Shown one piece after another: positions 36,737 through 45,798 of a DNA stretch of 64,000 nt (position 1 is the stretch's first letter; each line of letters begins with the position of its first letter). Location: the NCBI GenBank assembly GCA_964036195.1, contig CAXIWS010000675.1, positions 1 through 64,000 on the forward strand. The letters are read 5' to 3'. Under the pieces are notes generated by a model. The model saw only the letters and a list, made by a program, of their open reading frames with translations, did not search any database and was not told the DNA's origin. A program made the position numbers and the translations under genes. This DNA comes from Sphaerolaimus hirsutus. Taxonomy: Eukaryota; Nematoda; Chromadorea; Monhysterida; Sphaerolaimidae.

Positions 36737-37590
36737 AAAACCCACAAAACCATGTTTTAAAAACCCCACATGCAAGCTGTCAGGCTGTCATCTTGTTTGA
36801 GGGTGCCCCCAAGTATTTATTACATATACCCAAGGGGGACACCCTCAGGCCACCCTTGGTTTTGAAAATAAATTTTTTTCATGTTTTTTTTTCCCCAGAA
36901 AATATAAATATAAAATCCATACATATTTTTGTTCAGGTCAGAATTTGATTTATTTATAAAATTGGTTGGGGACGGTCTACACCACTAATTTTATTTTGAC
37001 ATAGGAGGTGGTAACTTCCTGCACTTTTCGACCCCCTCACAACCTTCACAAATCCTGCACCAAAATATTGCTGAAGATCAAATGCCACTTTTGTCATGGC
37101 ATTTTCACCCATGGTGCAGCCGTGGGTTGCTCCTGACACTGAACAACCTGATTCTGGGGACCATGTGCCCCATGAAACTATCGGGGCAGTTGAGCATGAA
37201 ATTTCCCCAACATATGTTTTGCTCAAATCATGTTTATTGGTTTGATCTTCAGCAAAATTTTGGTGTGAGGCTTGTGTGGGTTGTGAGGGGGTTGAAAAGT
37301 TGCAGGATGTTACCTTCTCTTATGCCAAGAAAAATTAGTGGCCTAAACCGTCCTCAACCAATTTTATAAATAAATCAAATTCCGTCCCGAACAAAACTTT
37401 GTATGGATTTTCCATTTATATTTTCCAGAAAAAAAAACACAAAAAAATTATTTTCAAAACCAAGGGTGGCCTGAGGGGGTGCCACCTTGGGTTTTATAGT
37501 AAATACTTGGGGGCACCCTCACACAAAAGATGACAGTCAGACAGCTTGCATGTGGGGGTTTTAAAACATAGTTTCTTGAAGTTTTGTGAA
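36737..37590. repeat. Long foldback element, arms ~350 bp
   Basis: The left arm contains AACCCCACATGCAAGCTGTC, GGGTGCCCCCAAGTATTTA and CAGGCCACCCTTGGTTTTGA; the right arm carries their inverses (TGGGGGTTTTAAAAC, AAATACTTGGGGGCACCCTC, CCAAGGGTGGCCTGAGG). The inner part (ATTGCTGAAGATCAAA, GACCCCCTCACAACC) is also mirrored. The loop is under 100 bp. Confidence 0.88.
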
Positions 37591-38004
37591 TTTTCCATTT
37601 TCCATTCCAATTTCCACTAGTTTATATGGCAAAATTTACAAAATGAGGCCAAATTTAGCTATTTTGGGTAAAGGTTGAGAAAAAAAGTAGAGACTATTAG
37701 CCTAGGGATAGAAAGATATTAGCCGAGCAGAGCTCCCCTGAGAGCCCGCAATGGGTCTACATGCCAAGCGGGTTTACATGCCAAGCGGCCTACGCCATTA
37801 TTTTTGTTTCTGTAATATCTGTAGGAATATTTGGTAGGTCACCATCATATGGAAACACTAATTGTCTGGAAAGTCGATAACGTTTTTGTCTTTAACATTT
37901 TTAGTCTTAAGTCGATAACAAAGTTTTAGTCGATCATTTAAAAAAAATATGTAGTAAAAACTTGAGTAAATTATTCGCGTCATCGCTTATATTTATCAGC
38001 GCAG

Positions 38005-38251
38005 CCGCAGCACAATGAAACACCCCCCAAACCTATTCAGATTCGACGGAACAGCGTGGACTCTGCTGCCGAATGGACTGGTGCGCGTCGTCCAGGGTGG
38101 CCCAATTGTCGTCTTACGGGACACACTGTACTACTTGCCGAGCTCGGTCAATGTGATACAAAAGCTGGTGAATGAAAGCAGCAATGAGTGGGAGAGAACT
38201 ACGGACTCACTCGCTATGGCAGCGAGCTATTCGAGGGCGATTGAAGTGTGA
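38005..38251 (+). CDS. Probable last exon of the lectin gene (kelch-like)
   Basis: Opens after TATCAGCGCAG and enters in phase 2, matching the phase-2 end of the exon at 29890. It reads FRFDGTAWTLLPNGLVRV and VVLRDTLYYLPSS and ends at a stop. Joined to the preceding ...CGGGTNRVPSDKC it gives a pattern like one to two kelch blades (GG, then a W a few residues after the aromatic). The intron would be 8.1 kb and packed with repeats. Without transcript data the join is inference, and it could instead be a separate gene fragment. Confidence 0.5.
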
Positions 38252-38475
38252 CGCTGTTGCTTAATGGTTTAGACTAGGGTTGGTTTTGTGTTGGTATCAC
38301 GTCGATTTTATATTTTCACAATTTTTCGATATCGGTATCGATTCGATATTTACTTAATGTGAAAAATGTTTGATAGTTGACTAGATACGTGCCAACCGGT
38401 TCGTACTAAATATAAGCAATAGTATAAATATATTTGTTGACAGACCGGCTAGATTTTTTTAAACAGTGCACCTAC

Positions 38476-39975
38476 CTTTGTAGGCAGCTTTCATCGTTTC
38501 GTAGAGAATTCCAGCCAACTTGCTTGACGATCTCCGAGCATCAGCGCGCTCAAATAACAGCTTCAAGCCTGTGTCGTACCGTAATAGTTCGAATACCTCC
38601 ATCGATGAGATATATTATAATATATTTGTGATATATTTATGTAGCGTATTTGCTCGTATAATTCCCCTGGGGAAAAATTATATCGCTAGACTTTTTCGAG
38701 GGTAAATGATTCAAGGGCGGGAATTATTATTTTATCAATATTTCGAAAATTTCTATCAAGTCATTCCATAAAACATGCTTTATTCACAGAATAAGACACC
38801 ATTTATGTTCGAATTGCTTAAAAAACATGATCATATACTAGGGTTCAAACGATATGACTTTTCGATATCGATATTCGATATTCGATATTTTTTTCTGAAA
38901 CTCGATATTCGATATCGATACGTTATGGAACCTCGATATCGATATTCGATATTGAAAAGTGGTCGATATTCGATATTCGATATTGCGATTTTCTTTTGGT
39001 ATAGCAAGGCATATTTCAAGTGGCATATTGTATTTTCATCTGGTTGCACACATGGTTAATCATCTCTTTACTGAAATGTGAATGGTACAAGTGATTTTAA
39101 CAAGGTTTACAATAGTCAAAAGTAAAAAATGGGAGAGAAACATGATGAATCAAAGTGTATCAGACAAATAACAATTGGTAGATATTACAGTTCATACTCA
39201 TAACCTAATTGCTTAAGGGCATGTTGCAAAAAATAGCATATCAGCACTTTCTAGCTTCAAATTTAGCACTCCAACAAAAATGACATTATAAATACTGTAC
39301 TTTTACTCATCAAATACAATACTATAAGCAAATCAGATCAATCATAAATATCTCAAAATGAAAATGATATTAATTTAGGGACACAATACAGGTTCGATAT
39401 ATCGAAAAAATGGTCGATATTCGATATCGATATTCGATATTTTTTCAAAATTTTCGATATCGATATTCGATATTTTTTCAAATTTTTCGATATCGATATT
39501 CGATATGAAAAAATGGTCGATATCCGATACGATATATCGTTTGAACCCTATCATATACCTTTGGAGAGGGGAATTATTCAACGGGGGATTTTGTCCCCAT
39601 CCATCTAACAGAGGAAATTATTTCAGGGGAAAATTTTTTCAAGGGGGATTATAAATACAAGCAATACGGTACATATAAACAGTGATCACAAAATATCTCA
39701 ACAGTGTTCATAACGTTTACGTGCATATGAATAGTGATATTCTAATAATCCAACCGTGTAAATATATATAAATACTCACCAATAAAAGCGGGCAGGTGGG
39801 CCATCAAATCAAGCGCCAATGCGCACAGACGCAAAAAGTTGAGCGCAATTTTCAACTCTAGACAAATATCCGACACATTGTGAGAAGTTATTTGATTTCC
39901 ATTGTCGGACGGGCGCGAATTTGGCATTTTCGGCAGCACATCCCTCAGCAGCGAGGACAACCAAGAAATGTAGCG
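38476..39975 (-). CDS. RIG-I-like receptor, helicase insertion (Hel2i) domain exons
   Basis: Two exons, 39975-39780 and 38568-38476, phases 0, 1 and 1. The first reads RYISWLSSLLRDVLPKMPNS and ICLELKIALNFLRLCALALD; the second reads LKLLFERADARRSSSKLAGI. The layout (aromatic-W start, long helix, then helices leading to NADRSALMQRTELCDKLVDI) fits the RLR Hel2i bundle that precedes motif IV. The exit phase (1) matches the entry phase of the exon at 21048. The sequence similarity is modest, so phase, strand and order carry most of the weight. The ATPase half should lie upstream but was not found up to 64 kb. Confidence 0.6.
38640..39670. repeat. Diverged CGTATT-type element hosting the GATATC element
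   Basis: Left GCGTATTTGCTCGTATAATT, right TTATAAATACAAGCAATACGGT, with GGGGAATTATTCAACGGG-type words inside. Interrupted at 38839-39550. Confidence 0.6.
38839..39550. mobile_element. TAGGGTTCAAACG hAT-like MITE with GATATC/GATATTC repeats
   Basis: Begins TAGGGTTCAAACGATATGAC and ends ATATATCGTTTGAACCCTA. The perfect 8-bp duplication TCATATAC lies at 38831-38838 and 39551-39558. The ends are tandem GATATCGATATTCGATATTC-type repeats in inverted orientation. Confidence 0.93.
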
Positions 39976-40007
39976 CTGCGAGAAATGATCGAGATCGAAT
40001 GTGTAAA

Positions 40008-43000
40008 ATGACCGACCTGCTGGGCAGCGGGGGCGCCTCCCTAGCGGACGAGCTGGCCGGCCTGACGGCCGAGCCGCGCAGCAACCAGCAGAGCGCCATG
40101 CAGCGCGGCGGCAGCGGCGCCGGGGCCTATGGATTGGGACTGGGCACGCCCGAGTATGCGGCTACGGATGATAATGATGAGGGGGTTGCTTGAGCACCGA
40201 CTAGCTAGTTGACATGGCAAATTTTTGACAACTGAATGCCAACAAAATGTCCAATGTCATGCAAAGTATCAGAAGTCATGCAAAATGTTAAATTTTCATT
40301 GACTCTAATTTTATTGGTGCTTGGGTATTTTGCATTTGTCACTTTGTCTGACATTGGACATTAGACAGGGTCTGGGGTGGCCTCGGTCCCTGCTGTCACC
40401 TTTCAGGAACAAAGTTTTTCGAGTGTGAGTAGTTGTTAGGTAGGCAGAGCGCCCACCCCCCTAAATCATTAGAATCATGCATTTTCACGCACGCGATTAA
40501 AACATGCGCTTAATGTTTGTATATTTTCACTCCCCTAATAATCACTCATTGTAACAATAAAAACTGTCCACATAGTGCATAAAATATTACTTTAGCGTAC
40601 ACTTTTTTTTAGCACATTCTAATAACAAAATCCGTTAGTTTAAAAAAACAAAGCTTGCCCATTTTTGCGCGTCCGCTTTTCTTATCGGGTTTTTATTGAC
40701 ATTTTCTATTTCCTTCGCCTGCATATTCGTTTTCCCGATGATTTTTACTATCTAAATTTTCTATTCATTGAACCGCTTTTTTTCTACATTTTCCCTGCCT
40801 TATTTTTAGGTTTATTTCCCATGCTTAGTTTTTATTCCACACTGCGTAAGTTTTCTTTTTGCTTTACCCTCTGCATAAGTTGTCTATTTTTATTGTCCCT
40901 ATCTCTCGAGCCCAATCACGATACTGAAAAATATCCCCACCCAATCCCGAAAAAAATACCCCCATCCTAATCCCGAACCCAAAAAAATGCCCTCGACCCC
41001 AATCGCGATACCGAAAAATACCCCCACCCAAATCCCAATGCCGAAAAAAATACCCCGATCCTAATCCCAAACCCCAAAAAATACCCTCGACCCCAATCGC
41101 GATCCCGGAATAAATACCCCCAATTTCAAACCCAAAAAAAATACCCAATTCCATATAAATGACCCGATTGTCAAAAATACTCCGATTCCAAAAATTATCT
41201 CGATATTAAGAAAATACCTGATCCTGAAAAAATAACCCGAGCCCGAATCCCCAACCCCAAAATCCCGATTCTGAAAAGTCAATCCTGTTTGAACCCCAGT
41301 GTTAAGTATTTGTTTTTTAAATAGGAATAAATCACAATTTATTGATATAATTGTTTTATTATTATTTATGCGCAAAAATTCAAATATGTCAGATTATTTG
41401 AAATAACTAAAATTTATATGAAAAAACCAAATTCAGATAAAAAAGCTTAAATTTTTTCACTTTTCACTCAATAACAACTTCTTCGGAACATTCTGGCGTT
41501 TCAACAATTTCCATCTGAATATCCATATCACTGACGCCATTTTCATTTTCCTTGTAGGCTTTGTCACAGGACAAGACTGGAGAAGTTTTTGTAGCCTCCA
41601 TCATTTCCATTTCTTTTTTGCGCATTTCTCTGTCCCTTTTTATGTTTTCAAGCATTTCCTGGGAACAGTCCCAGACCGTGTCAAGTGACAAGTGTCAACT
41701 GTTATTGAAGATGTCAACTATAAAAATTTATGTCAATTTTTATCGCATGTAAAGTGTAAATTGTCATAATGTGTAAAATAGAGAATCATAAAATTGTGAT
41801 TGACATCTTCAATAATAGTTGACACTTGTCATTTTACAGGGTCTGGGATTGAAACCCGGTATTCTTGACGTGCCAGTTTTAATGCCTCATTTTCGGCTTG
41901 AATATATTGATAAACTTCAACATTACTTTGATCTGAAGAAGTAATTATCACTTTTGGATGGATTTTTTTAATTTTATCGACAATGTAGCAGCGTTCGATC
42001 ACAACTTTGATTTCCTTCAATTTAAAATCATCTCTAGACATGTAGTAACTGCACTTGATCAGATCAGCCATTTTTGTATCTGAAAAAAGTTGTGGCAAAA
42101 TTGAAAAAAACCTTTTAATGTGATTAAAAACATATACTGAAACAGATCAAAAATATCAGATAAAGGTCATTGCCTTATCTTATTTCACATCATTAAAGCG
42201 AGGCAAGTGTTTTCCATTTAGATTTCTATCTAATAATTCACCAATGTGTTTCACATTTATTGCACTATTTTGTTCTGCAGTAAGTTGATAATTTGTCTTA
42301 AGTTTTTTCAATAGATGTTGATTTAAATCTTGTTTGCATTTAAAATTGATTTTTATAATTGATAAGATGTCGACCATGTTTTATTCAATTGAATGACACA
42401 TTTCCAATATAATTTTTTGCTCCCCCATTCACAAGCCAGTTGACATCTACACCAATGTCAACTGTTTTCTATATAAATTCAAAGCATGCTCACGAGTAAC
42501 ACTACAGTTTGTATCGTATTTGCACATTGCATGGACTACAATTTTTAACACTGTATCTCTAGTTGCAATATTGTTCAACAAATTGTGAATTGGGGTAGGA
42601 ATAAGTTGACATTTACTGTCGATGTCAACTGACTTGTTAACGGGGGAGCAAAAAATTATATTGGAAATGTGTCATTCCATTAAATGAAACATGGTAAAAA
42701 TTTATCTAATTTTTTATCAAATCTAAAATCTGAAGGTGTTTACAGTTTTAGATTTTTATCAGTTTTGGAAAATTCAGCCGCTTAGTTCATTTAAATTCCC
42801 AGTTAACATAAGTTTTCAATCAGTGTGCATTATTTTCTGGATTGTAATGTTTTCAATTTATAATTTGCAGGGACCGAATCTACACGCTTTGGAGACTATT
42901 TAAATTTTAATTTTCTATCTACTGAAATGATTCAGGAACCCCCATCCGACATGTTGCCCGACAACAACGTGGGCTTCAACATCAAGAACGTGTCCAGTGA

Positions 43001-44231
43001 GGCTGAGAAAAAATTGGTTTGTGTGGGCTGATTTTTAATAATGTATTTTTGAGCGACAAGTTACATGAGAAGAGTTGTTGAACACCCTCTACATGTGGGG
43101 ACTTCCGTTCCAAAAGTTCACAAGCATCAAATCTAGAAAAATCGAGTTAAGTGTGGATTTGATTTCCACCTATACTTTTTCACATTTTAGCAAAAAATTG
43201 GGGTTATAGCTCATTTCGTTCCCGAGATACAGTGGTACCGTTTTCAGAAAAATCGCAATTTTCATATCGAAAGTGTACATTTCCATCTCAGATCGATTTT
43301 GGACATGTGCTTTTTCTATTTGAAACTCTGATGGTCTGAGATGGGTTTATGTATTTTTGATGTGAAAGTCCTGTTTTTCTATAGGGGACTGGTTATGGAT
43401 ATTTAATTTTCGATCATTTTCACGTTTTTCTATCAAAATTCTCACTTTGAAAAAATAAACCCCTGGGGTAATTGTAGGAATTACGGTAGGTGCGGTTTAT
43501 ATAGACCCAGTGATGACAAAACACACCAGGAGTAGGTTGTGATTTCACATTAGGTAGGTTCTGACTGACCATAAATAGTTGTTGATCTATCTGAGGGTCT
43601 ATTTTTATAATTGTAGTATTAGTTGATCACATACAATTTTCATAAAAAGTGGGACACTTTTTCCCTATCAAGATTGAGGTTTGCTTCAGGATCATTATTT
43701 TGGGATTGTTTTTGGGTTGTTGGGGATCGGGTTGGAATCAAAGTTTCGGGATCGGGATCAAGGTTTTGGGATCGGGATCAAGGTTAAAGGGTCAGTGTGG
43801 GGTACACTGGAGGGTAAACTGATGCCTTACACGTAAGTATACACATGTATGTAAACTGATTAGTGTCAACTAACCAGCGTCAACTTAATTTTTGGTTTCA
43901 CGTACCACTATCCCGAAACCTTGATCCCGATCCTGAAACTTTGATCCCGATCCCGTTCCCCAACCCAAAAACAATTCCAAAAATAATGATCCTGAAGCAA
44001 ACTTCAATCCTGATGGTGAAAAAAAGTGTAACAATCCTTAATACCGAAAAGTCAATCCCCCACCCAATACAGGACCCCAAGTTCGCCGAGGTGTTCGACA
44101 AGGCCTACGACAAGTTCAAGACCAAATTGAACACCATCCAGATGTTGTACGCGTCCGCTGGTGAAGATTGGCAGCTGGCCAGGAAGAAAAACAACACCCC
44201 GCTGCGCGTGCTCAGGCCTATCAGGGTGCAG
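40008..44231 (+). CDS. VPS13/chorein-like exons (partial gene)
   Basis: Three open exons, 40008-40184, 42936-43016 and 44073-44231, all phase 0, each bounded by AG and GT. The third reads FDKAYDKFKTKLNTIQMLYA then GEDWQLARKK and LRVLRPI. This matches a motif of VPS13 bridge-like lipid transporters in which a helix of the form Y-x-K-F is followed by I-Q-x-L, D-W-x-x-A-R and L-x-V-L-x-P. The first exon is Gly/Ala/Ser-rich (MTDLLGSGGASLADELAG) and the second reads VGFNIKNVSSEAEKKL. VPS13 proteins are about 3000 residues long, so most of the gene is absent or unrecognised. Donors are weak (GTTGCT, GTTTGT, GTTTGA). The three-exon join is inference. Confidence 0.4.
40200..40395. repeat. Degraded introner-like copy
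   Basis: Contains AATGTCATGCAAAGTATC, GTCATGCAAAATG and, at the right, GACAGGGTCTGGGGTGGCC. It lies just inside the intron following 40184. The left CCCAGACC end is missing. Confidence 0.6.
40900..41300. repeat. GATCCC/CCCGATACCGAAAAA-type repeat, TAGGGTTCAAAC family
   Basis: Tandem AATCCCGAACCC and CCGAAAAATACCCCC-like words over about 390 bp, ending AAAAGTCAATCCTGTTTGAACCCCAG, the right terminus of the family typified by 44311-44657. The left terminus is not clear. Confidence 0.7.
41464..42071 (-). CDS. Small two-exon gene, coiled-coil protein, family unknown
   Basis: Exons 42071-41856 and 41658-41464 (phase 0) encode 136 residues starting MADLIKCSYYMSRDDFKLKE. The N-terminal part looks globular (IHPKVIITSSDQSNVEVYQY). 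The junction runs into a highly charged helix (EMLENIKRDREMRKKEMEMM), then an acidic tail (ETPECSEEVVIE). The intron is introner 8. The start Met follows a strong polypyrimidine-AG (ACAACTTTTTTCAG) by eight bases, so the 5' end may be a cis or spliced-leader acceptor. Base composition is more AT-rich than the neighbouring plus-strand exons. Confidence 0.65.
41659..41855 (-). repeat. Introner 8 (197 bp, complete intron, minus strand, phase 0)
   Basis: On the minus strand begins GTTTCAATCCCAGACCCTGT and ends CGGTCTGGGACTGTTCCCAG. The arms (AGTTGACACTTGTC and ATTATTGAAGATGTCAA) have diverged from the other copies, but the terminal CCCAGACC...GGTCTGGG and splice sites are retained. Confidence 0.9.
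42180..42377 (-). CDS. Small ORF, 65 residues, unknown
   Basis: Starts MVDILSIIKINFKCKQDLNQ and ends at a stop 108 bases upstream of the next minus-strand start (42071). It reads as a helical, Lys/Asn-rich protein (HLLKKLKTNYQLTAEQNS). It may be a separate gene, an upstream cistron, or a first exon using the GTGAAA just before its stop. Its start codon touches the edge of the foldback at 42374-42693. Confidence 0.4.
   Translation of the reverse strand: MVDILSIIKINFKCKQDLNQHLLKKLKTNYQLTAEQNSAINVKHIGELLDRNLNGKHLPRFNDVK
42374..42693. repeat. Foldback element at a gene start
   Basis: GAATGACACATTTCCAATAT and TTTTTTGCTCCC are mirrored at GGGAGCAAAAAATTATATTG and GGAAATGTGTCATTCC. Inside, GTTGACATCTACACCAATGT is mirrored by CGATGTCAAC. 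Arms about 110 bp. Confidence 0.85.
43097..43430. repeat. Dispersed element, copy 2 (inverted relative to 3690-4481)
   Basis: Contains TGGGGACTTCCGTTCC, CATTTCGTTCCCGAGATACA and TGAAAGTCCTGTTTTTCT, matching the 3.7-4.5 kb element over several hundred bases, partly in inverted order. Confidence 0.6.
43690..43990. repeat. GATCCC-type repeat, truncated family members
   Basis: GGGATCGGGATCAAGGTTTT words, then from 43910 CCCGAAACCTTGATCCCGA words in the inverse orientation, forming a loose palindrome. Confidence 0.6.
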
Positions 44232-44310
44232 GTTTGATTTACGGTGTTCACTCTGATAAGGTGTATACATACTATGTCAAAAGTAAAAGTCATTAAAATG
44301 TAGCGTCAAC

Positions 44311-44657
44311 TAGGGTTCAAACGGGATCCCGATCCCAATCCCGGATCCCGTGAAATTCCGGGATTTAGCAGTCCCGATTCCGATCCCAATCCCAATCCCG
44401 AAAAAATACCAATCCCGATCCCGATCCCGAAAACTTTGAAATCCCGATCCCGGAATAAATACCCCCAATCCCAATCCCGAAAAAATACCAATCGCAATCC
44501 CGATCCCGTGACCCCAATCCCGACCAATCCCGATCCCGATCCCGAAATCTCAAAATACCAATCCCGATCCCTATCCCGATCCCGAAACCCCAATCCCGAT
44601 CCCGAAATCTCAAAAAGTGAATCCCGATCCCGAAAAGTCAATCCCGTTTGAACCCTA
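44311..44657. mobile_element. TAGGGTTCAAACG hAT-like MITE with GATCCC tandem repeats
   Basis: Begins TAGGGTTCAAACGGGATCCC and ends ATCCCGTTTGAACCCTA. The flanks GCGTCAAC (44303-44310) and GTGTCAAC (44658-44665) match at seven of eight bases. The interior is almost entirely CCCGATCCCGATCCCGAAA-type hexamer repeats. Confidence 0.92.
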
Positions 44658-44776
44658 GTGTCAACTTTTGTGAAATGTTACATTTAAATTTAATTAGGAT
44701 TCAAATAGTATCTCGTATCCAGATTTTTTGCATTTTTGTGGTCCCGGTTAGAAATTGGGATAGGGATTTTGGATTA

Positions 44777-45083
44777 GGGATCTTGAACCACAATTACATT
44801 TGAATGTTGGCAGCCCACATACTAATTGACACGTGTGTGTGTGTGTCAACTGGTCTATGTTAACTCAGATTTCAGCTGCCCGTGTCGCAGAATGATCCCC
44901 AAATGCACATGTGACAATGTTGAAATTTCATGTGATTTTCATATATGAGTGAACTTTGAAGTTTGCTCTGCGACACGGGCAGCTGAAATATGAGTTAACA
45001 TAGACCAGTTGACACACACATGTGTCAATTAGCATGTGGGTAGCCAACATTCAAATGTAATTGTGGTTCAAGATCCCCACAGT
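44777..45083. repeat. Foldback element, arms ~130 bp
   Basis: GATCTTGAACCACAATTACA is mirrored by TGTAATTGTGGTTCAAGATC, and CAGCTGCCCGTGTCGCAGA by TCTGCGACACGGGCAGCTG. A TG dinucleotide run lies near 44835. Confidence 0.92.
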
Positions 45084-45798
45084 GCGCGCAGATATTTTGC
45101 TTTCAACGGTCAGCGTTAGCACCACCCACTTTCGTGTAAATGCCCACTAGCGCTAACCCCAAAAATCACGAATGTTCGGTCAGGCTCACCTTTTTTTGTG
45201 TGTGAACTCAATAACAATAGTTAAATTTCTACGATCTTTTACATTTGACAGAGAACACACATAATTTTAACCCTCTGTGCGTACGCTCGACACACAATTC
45301 CCATTTTCAAGCGTGTGGTGGGCCTTGAAAAGTTCGTAAAAATCATAAGTTTGTATAGGGAAAACGGCGCGCGGCCGAACCAAAATGTGTGTATAGTTTT
45401 AAGATGTAGGCTGGCGCAAGAGCGCAGAGTAACAGTGGCACTTGGCTCGGTGCCAATACCCACAGGAATTTCTGCGCACACTGTAATCCAGAATCCCTAT
45501 CCCAACTTGAAATCTGAAAAACGTAACTCAACCCCGATAATGAAATGTCAATCCCACTCGAACTATTAATGTGAAGCACTTTAAAGTTTGATTGAATGTT
45601 TTTATTTTACCCAATGATGAGTAAATATGAATGAGTAAGATTATTATTTGTAGGAATTTTAAGTAGGGCATGATTACCATTCAATTTTGTCACTCTGAGG
45701 GTAATTTTTATTACAAGTGTGGTTAAAATATTTCATAAAACACCATATAACGTGTTAAAGTGTCATTTAAAACGTATAATATTGAAAAAAATTGTCAG

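Noticed and set aside
44311..44657. Frames with RDRDRD/SGSGSG-type repeats over GATCCC arrays (also at 41.0, 43.9 and 50.5 kb)
   Set aside because: These are translations of hexanucleotide repeats inside transposable elements, not proteins.
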